Shown here: positions 1 through 5,400 of the stretch, piece after piece
Layout: every line of letters begins with the position of its first letter
Numbering within the stretch: the first letter of the stretch is position 1
Source: JAYODZ01 sp965662735
Lineage (GTDB): Bacteria > Pseudomonadota > Alphaproteobacteria > RS24
Reading direction: 5' to 3'
DNA: 8,084 bases
NCBI GenBank assembly: GCA_965662735.1
Contig: CBFIIU010000028.1
Location: 1 to 8,084, forward strand
Position numbers and translations under genes: made by a program
Notes under the pieces: generated by a model
What the model saw: only the letters and a program-made list of their open reading frames with translations
Databases searched by the model: none
Told to the model about the DNA's origin: nothing

Positions 1-513
1 GAGCGCTTCGCAGTACCGCAACCAAATGCGGTCATCTTCTGGAAACTGAGCAATCGCAAATTTTCCATGCTTTATGGACCGCTCATGATCCCCCAATCCA
101 TTTAGAGCCGTCAAAAGCACAAAAAACGCCTGCCCATAGTCGAAAGTCTCACTGTTCTCTGAAAAAAGCGGAAGGATAATATCAATGGCTTCCTTGTTTT
201 TACTTTGCTGAACTTTTACATAAGCGTCCAAAAGCGCGAAACCGCTCGCTGATGTTAGTTCGCGAGCCTGATTTATTTTAAATGAGGCAGTCGAGAGCAA
301 ACCGAGTTGAATATAGGCCTTGATTTCTTCCCCACGGTCATTGAGATCGTCCGTCTGAGCATAGCTTTGCCCAAACAGTAGAGCGGCTGCTTCATAATCA
401 TGCTTATCCTTGGCGGCATAGGCACGGCTTCGCAGGTCAGATGCCGGCTTGAAGTCAGATGCCTTGTGTTTCGCCTTTTTTGAGTGCCCATTTAGTTTGC
501 GATGTATGTTCAT
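1..513 (-). CDS. TPR-like protein, partial (C-terminus beyond window)
   Basis: An open frame of 171 codons runs off the window edge, so the C-terminal part is missing. The ATG at 513 follows an AAGG ribosome-binding sequence that overlaps the end of the upstream gene, whose stop lies only 9 bases away; the two are almost certainly co-transcribed. After a basic, probably unstructured start (residues 1-25) the protein looks helical and TPR-like. Residues 33-47 have the A-K-x-x-x-D-Y-E-A-A pattern. Residues 136-160 show the typical L-G-D-H-E-x-S-I spacing followed by A-I-A-Q-F-P. TPR proteins are scaffolds for protein contacts and have no activity by themselves. Some TPR regions in flagellar glycosylation loci are fused to glycosyltransferase domains, but nothing of that kind is visible in the part present. 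There is no signal peptide, so it is probably cytoplasmic. A specific function cannot be assigned. Confidence 0.65.
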   Translation of the reverse strand, partial: MNIHRKLNGHSKKAKHKASDFKPASDLRSRAYAAKDKHDYEAAALLFGQSYAQTDDLNDRGEEIKAYIQLGLLSTASFKINQARELTSASGFALLDAYVKVQQSKNKEAIDIILPLFSENSETFDYGQAFFVLLTALNGLGDHERSIKHGKFAIAQFPEDDRIWLRYCEAL

Positions 514-522
514 AATCTTGCC

Positions 523-1196
523 TTACTCAGTTTCCTGCCGCGATAGATGCAAGTTTAATGCCTGTTGAAAGTCTTCCGGCCGATCAATATCAACAGATAC
601 TGATTTATCCATGAAAAAGGCATATGTCTGTTCACCCCAAAATGAGTGCATTTTCCGCCAAGACGCAAAAGATGTCATATAGATGGCACCATTCAGGGCC
701 GCATTAGTGCCTTTTTCCTTCAACCGATAAATCTTTTTATTGGGATCTACAAAAACTGGATAGGCATCACCTTCCATATAGTCGGTGACAGAAATCAAAG
801 CGCCGCCGGCCCGCTGACAATAATCCGCATAGGCTTGATCGATGTGCCATGCCGTTCGCAAGGGCGATGTGGGCTGCAAAAAGACAAAGTCGCCTTCTGG
901 GTTCAATGCATCGATAAACTCGTCAATCACACTTTCGCTCGACGCGACGTCGCTCGACGTTTGCGGGGCACGAAGATACGGAACAGTTGCCCCATAAGAA
1001 CGGGCGACGTCTGCAATTTCGGCGTCATCCGTCAACACATGGACCTGACCCACATGAGGNNNNNNNNNNGAATGCTATGGGCGATGAGCGGATGTACACC
1101 GAATATTTGGATATTTTTGCGCGGGATGCGTTTCGAGCCACCGCGTGCGGGAACCAGGGCTGTCAGCCCTGAGGATGACGGATTATTCGGCGACAT
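523..1196 (-). CDS. legF: CMP-nonulosonic acid synthetase (LegF/PtmB/NeuA-like), interrupted by an assembly gap
   Basis: Couples CTP to a nine-carbon sialic-acid-type sugar, giving the CMP-sugar used by glycosyltransferases; cytoplasmic. Seen before the gap: 42 residues with the nucleotide-binding loop PARGGSKRIPRKN (residues 16-28). Seen after it: 178 residues with LTDDAEIA, then LQPTSPLR, then NGAIY, then SVDIDRPEDF, whose acidic residues bind metal in this family. LQPTSPLR and NGAIY fit LegF/NeuA better than PseF as I recall those families. The PtmE-like neighbour favours legionaminic acid, but the substrate cannot be read from sequence, so the symbol is tentative. The gap at 1060-1069 puts the halves in different frames. 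With a realistic gap length the protein would be about 226 residues, normal for the family. The ATG at 1196 was chosen because it puts the P-A-R-G-G loop near the N-terminus. It lies inside the end of the preceding gene (14-base overlap), has no clear Shine-Dalgarno, and is probably translated by coupling. Confidence 0.85.
1060..1069. other. Assembly gap (10 Ns) inside the CMP-sugar synthetase gene
   Basis: Ten consecutive Ns. The coding frame before the gap (ending at the I of A-H-S-I) and the frame after it (P-H-V-G-Q-V-H-V-L-T-D-D) do not join if the gap is really 10 bases. They join when the missing length is 2 modulo 3. From the usual spacing between these two motifs in the family, 17 bases is a reasonable guess. 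This is a placeholder, not evidence of a mutated gene. Confidence 0.95.
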
Positions 1197-2268
1197 GATT
1201 GCATAAACGTTGCTCGACTTCTTTGAGGGATTCGGGCCGGCCAACATCCGTCCATTCTTCGCACATTGGATATGCAGTAGCCCTAAGCCCTTCGCGAATA
1301 GCTCTTCGGAAAAGATCCGGCATATCGATCACTTCATTTTTTTGGATCAGGGCCCGGATGTCCGGTTCAAGCGCATACACGCCCGCATTGACAAGCTTCC
1401 GGTGGATGGGCTTCTCACGTATGTCGAATATTTCCTCGCCCTCTAATATCACCTCACCATATTGGCTTTGTTGGTCCTCAATTTTAACGGCCATCGAAGC
1501 CGAGGCGTGGCGCGATTGATGGAAAGTCATAAAAGATCTGAGGTCGATATCACAAATCACATCCGCATTTGTGACAATCATCAACTCGTCCAAATGTTCT
1601 TCAAGAAGCGACAGCGAACCGGCTGTACCCATCCGTTTGGGCTCTTCAACATAAGTGATCTGGACACCCAAGCGTTTTCCATCCGACAGTAATTCTTTAA
1701 TCTGATCACCCATGTGATTAATGGAAAGAATAAACTTGCGCGCCCCCTGTTTGCGATAAGCCAGAATAACACGCTCGACTAAACTCATTCCATTAACTTG
1801 AACCAACGGCTTCGGCGTATGTTCCGTATAAGGGAATAGTCGCGTCCCCCTTCCGCCAGCCAAAATAAAAATTGGATAGTCAAATAGTCTATCCTCACCT
1901 TTGCCCAAAATGGCCATGCGCACAAACCGACCCTGTGCATCGACAAAGGGAAGTTGCCGCAAATTATTCGCAATCATAATTTCTTGCGCCACCGCTGCTT
2001 GCATTGTATCGGGCAGAGCGAGTACGTTTGAATTGAAAATTCCTTTAATCGTATCATCGAGCTGCGCGCCGTTAATAAGCGCACGGCGAACGTCTCCATC
2101 CGTGATCATTCCGATCAATTTATGATCGGAGGCCAAAACAGCCGCGCCTTGAGAAGCGGCGCGATCGATAACCATCATGGCTTCTCGAATGCTGGTTTGC
2201 TCGTTAACGATGGCGGCATTTGCGTCAAACTTATTTTCGGTCATGTGGGCCATTATTTGAAATTTCAC
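1183..2268 (-). CDS. ptmE: CBS-domain sugar-1-phosphate nucleotidyltransferase (PtmE-like)
   Basis: A 361-residue cytoplasmic enzyme. Residues about 18-125 form a CBS pair (G-M-I-T-D-G-D-V-R-R at 53-62), a regulatory module that often binds adenine nucleotides. Residues about 131-350 form a nucleotidyltransferase domain. It has the signature L-A-G-G-R-G-T-R-L at 136-144 followed by T-P-K-P-L at 151-155. E-E-P-K-R-M-G-T-A-G-S-L lies at 208-219, the metal-binding N-A-D at 234-236, and E-W-T-D-V-G at 338-343. This CBS-plus-transferase order is that of Campylobacter PtmE, a glucosamine-1-phosphate guanylyltransferase that feeds the legionaminic acid pathway. That activity is inferred from architecture and from the adjacent LegF-like gene. 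The GTG start at 2268 was chosen because GAGGA lies 4 bases upstream; the in-frame ATGs at 2253 and 2244 lack such a site. First gene of the minus-strand operon, diverging from the flagellin. Alternative: a GDP-mannose or other NDP-sugar pyrophosphorylase. Confidence 0.85.
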   Translation of the reverse strand: MKFQIMAHMTENKFDANAAIVNEQTSIREAMMVIDRAASQGAAVLASDHKLIGMITDGDVRRALINGAQLDDTIKGIFNSNVLALPDTMQAAVAQEIMIANNLRQLPFVDAQGRFVRMAILGKGEDRLFDYPIFILAGGRGTRLFPYTEHTPKPLVQVNGMSLVERVILAYRKQGARKFILSINHMGDQIKELLSDGKRLGVQITYVEEPKRMGTAGSLSLLEEHLDELMIVTNADVICDIDLRSFMTFHQSRHASASMAVKIEDQQSQYGEVILEGEEIFDIREKPIHRKLVNAGVYALEPDIRALIQKNEVIDMPDLFRRAIREGLRATAYPMCEEWTDVGRPESLKEVEQRLCNHVAE

Positions 2269-2272
2269 CTGT

Positions 2273-2277
2273 TCCTC
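2273..2277 (-). promoter_or_regulatory. Ribosome-binding site deciding the GTG start of the PtmE-like gene
   Basis: GAGGA, read on the minus strand, ends 4 bases before the GTG at 2268. The same short spacing is seen in front of the flagellin. The next in-frame ATG (2253) would be 19 bases from this site, so the GTG is favoured. Confidence 0.6.
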
Positions 2278-2288
2278 GGGGAAGTGTT

Positions 2289-2304
2289 TTCAAAATCTGT
2301 GCCA
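2289..2304 (-). promoter_or_regulatory. Possible imperfect sigma-54 promoter for the sugar operon
   Basis: On the minus strand TGGCAC-N5-TTGAA has the exact -24 box and spacing of a sigma-54 promoter. The -12 element carries GA where GC is expected, a mismatch at a well-conserved position. The first 8 bases (TGGCACAG) are identical to the flagellin promoter on the other strand. If used, transcription would start near 2278, only about 10 bases before the GTG, right at the ribosome-binding site. No convincing sigma-70 promoter was seen for this operon. Confidence 0.3.
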
Positions 2305-2329
2305 TCGCCGCGCCACATGACGAAAAATT

Positions 2330-2353
2330 ACGGGAAGACACAACACGGGAAGA
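2330..2353. repeat. 9-base direct repeat in the divergent regulatory region
   Basis: ACGGGAAGA occurs at 2330-2338 and again at 2345-2353, with starts 15 bases apart. It lies about 72-95 bases upstream of the predicted flagellin transcription start, a normal distance for an NtrC-family activator of sigma-54 promoters, and between the two divergent promoter candidates. Activator binding is inferred from position only. Confidence 0.4.
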
Positions 2354-2398
2354 TATAGGAGACGGTGAGGACGCTCGACAGAAAGCTGCCGTGCATTG

Positions 2399-2414
2399 TG
2401 GCACAGCATTTGCA
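2399..2414 (+). promoter_or_regulatory. Sigma-54 promoter of the flagellin gene
   Basis: TGGCAC-N5-TTGCA matches the sigma-54 consensus exactly. GG at 2400-2401 and GC at 2412-2413 are separated by the required 10 bases. Transcription would begin near 2425, giving a leader of about 35 bases. Sigma-54 control implies an enhancer-binding activator of the FlrC/FlbD/FleR type and late-stage expression in the flagellar cascade; the activator gene is not in this window. Confidence 0.88.
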
Positions 2415-2448
2415 GTTTCCGGCCAGATAGTTTTCGTATTTCACCCGT

Positions 2449-2455
2449 GAGAGGA
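2449..2455 (+). promoter_or_regulatory. Ribosome-binding site of the flagellin gene
   Basis: GAGAGGA ends 4 bases before the ATG at 2460. It fits well with that start, which also gives a typical flagellin N-terminus beginning M-S-N-I-N-T-N. Confidence 0.75.
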
Positions 2456-2459
2456 CCCA

Positions 2460-5400
2460 ATGAGTAACATTAATACGAACATGAGTGCGGTTAACACCTT
2501 GTATCATCTGCAAAAAAACATGCAGGGCATGGATAAGGCCATGGAAAGGATCGCCTCAGGCATGCGCATCACCAATGCAGGCGATGATGCGGCGGGCGCA
2601 GCCATTGTCAATCGTATGACATCTCAGGTGAAAGGCCTCGAAAACGCTATTCGCAATGCTTCGGACGCGATTTCCTTGGCGCAAACCGCAGAGGGAGCCC
2701 TCAACGAGGTGACAGCGATTTTACAGCGTATTCGTGAATTATCGGTCCAATCCGCTAATGGGGTCTATAATGGGGCCGATCGGCAAAGCCTTAATGCCGA
2801 AGTGGTGCAATTACAGAATGAATTACAACGCATTGCTGAGACCACCTATTTCAACGACACCAAACTCTTAAACGGAACATTCCAAGACACGACTTTCCAA
2901 ATTGGTTATTTGGATGAGCACAAGCATACCGTAACCATTGAAGATGTGCGCCCAGGTGCTCTGGGCGAGTACACTCTGTCGACCAGCCAAGCCTCGGAAG
3001 CCTATGCGCTCGATCAAAATGGGGATTTCATTCCCGCCGACGCCAATACCGTGATCGAACCGTCAACCGGTCTCAAACTCGATGGCACGTCAAATGCCGT
3101 CGCCCAAGTCTCGGTCTATAATGTTGACTATGCGGGCTTTAACGCGAACTTAGACACGCTCGACATTACCATTGATGGCCAGAATGTCCGCGTCAATAAT
3201 AGCAATATTGTTGATCAAGGCTCCTTTATCGACGCCATTGCCGAAGCCGTGGAAAATAATCCAACATTAGATGATCGCTATGTCGTTTTGCGCGACAAAG
3301 TCGACGGCAATATCTCTTTCATCGCACGCGAAGCCGGTAATCCCTTCTCAGTAGAGATTACGCATGTCAATAATGCGATCCAATTAGATGGATTTACAGC
3401 CGGTCAGGAAATCTCTGATAGCGCGGGCTATCGTCAACTATCGATTGAAATGCCGGCCGGGCTTCAATTCGGCACAGGCGCCGATCAGCTAGACCTGTCG
3501 GCGGATAGCCTCACATTGCGCGTCAATCAAACCGATATTACGATTCCTTTGGGCGGTGCGATCAACTCGCTCAATGATTTGGCCAATGAAATCGCCGATC
3601 AAGTTGAAAATCTTTATCCTGGCACGTTGCAGGTGCGCGCAACCTCGACAAATGGCAGCGTCACCCTCAGTGGCACTGGCGCAACGCCCTACTTCACCGC
3701 GAGTATCAGTTTCACGGATGCCAGTGCGGATGGTCTCGACCCCTTCACACTCAGCGAAGCCTCTGCTTACGAAAACCCAGTTGGTCTAGTGAACCAAACA
3801 CTCGATATTACGGGCAATGAGGATTTCGACGAAGATGCCGATACGATGACCTTGGGGTATCGCGGCACAAACTATACAAGCTTAATCGAGTTTGACCTCA
3901 CCAGTGGCGCGGGAAGCGTCACCGAAGCTGAAATGGCCGAGCTCGTTAAAACAGCAGTAGCCGACCAGTCGGTTTCCAACGCTCAGATGCTGTTGACACT
4001 GAAAGTTGCTGCCGGTGGGGCCGATATTGGAGCCGCCAATTTAGCTGTGAATGACCAATTTACCATCGCGGTTGACGGTACAAATTACACCACAGCCAAA
4101 TTGGCCGATGTCAGCACCTCAGGCCTGCTTACATCAATTCAAAACGCCACATCGAGCAGTGGCGCCCGATTGGACGAAATTTTCACCATCACCAATGGCG
4201 ATAATTTCGCGGATTTCCAATTCACCCATGTAAACCACACCAGCCATGCGCTCTCGGCCAGCGCGCTCACCTCGCCGGCGGCTCTGTCTTATGAAGTAAC
4301 AAACACGCTGGACCTCGGCATTGATGGTATGGCGCTCAGCGCCGACCACTTTACCGCGGGCGACCGTCTGGTCTTTGACGTTGATGGCACGCGATACGTC
4401 TCCGCAGCTATTGCCGACGCTGATAGCGATGGTGTGATCGCCCAATCTGATATTGTTACCGCGCTGAACGCAGCCGTTGATAAGGATGCGGGCGCTATTG
4501 CAATCACATTTGCTGCTGGCGATGATTTTAGTCAATTCACGGTCACAAGCACGGCACCCACTGCCGACGTGACCATTGATTTCCGCCGCAGCTTGGCACT
4601 CGATCTGTCGCGTCACGACATTAGCGTAACAGCGTCAGCGGACACATTAACCTTTGAAAATTCCGCTGCGGCCGATCAAATCAGTCTCTCAGTGACGGAT
4701 GATAGTCAGGCCAGCAACAGCTTATACACCATTAATCTGAACAGTTTAGGCGCCGGCATCGTTGATGAAACAGCCATCGCCGATGGCGATCAATTGACCA
4801 TCACGGTTGATAATGTTGATTATACCGCGACCATTGATAGCGCCGGCGGTTCAGTGACAGATGACTTTATTCTCGCCGCCCTGCAATCGGCGACCAATGC
4901 CAATGGCGAGCGGTTGGATGCCACCTTCACCATCGCAAAAGGGGCGAGTTTTGACGAATATACTCTCACAGATAGTGTAGGCGCGAATTATGATATTTCG
5001 GTCAGTGGTCTCGTGACTTCTGGCGATGGCACTTTTGCCAACACCGCTGAAAAATTCAGCCTGGTCCCATTATTGAGCGACGGTTCATCTCTAACAGCCG
5101 CCGATTTAGCTGCAGGTGACACCCTTCATATCAGTATTAACAGTACAGATTATGTTTTTACACTAGCTGATGGCGACGCCTCAGGTAGCATTTCCTCTAG
5201 TGAGGTTTACACAGCTCTGAGCGACCCGGCTGTTGTGGGCGCGTCAGTATTCTTTACATCGGTTGAGACCGGTGCCGATAATGGTCTCCTTTTTGTGTTT
5301 GATGAAAGCCTTGTTACCAGCCTGTCCATGTCAAAATATGTGTCGGGTGGCGCAGACGTTGCGATCGATGCGCGCATCCGTGAAACGAACACGATTCAAG

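Noticed and set aside
273..491. 72-residue minus-strand open frame near the left edge
   Set aside because: It is a shadow of the TPR-like gene in another frame; the 171-codon frame starting at 513 has the ribosome-binding site and TPR-like pattern.
1060..1069. Frameshift making the CMP-sugar synthetase a pseudogene
   Set aside because: The break coincides exactly with the N placeholder, and both halves keep all expected motifs.
646..1206. 186-residue plus-strand open frame across the N gap
   Set aside because: It is antisense to the conserved CMP-sugar synthetase and has no family features.
2269..2459. Small RNA, riboswitch or sigma-28 flagellar promoter in the intergenic region
   Set aside because: No sigma-28 pattern or strong hairpin was seen; the perfect sigma-54 site explains flagellin expression.
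4134..4616. 160-residue open frame on the minus strand inside the flagellin gene, and similar ones at 5477-5836 and 7442-7822
   Set aside because: They lie wholly antisense to a clear flagellin, show no recognisable motif or ribosome-binding site, and arise from its codon bias.
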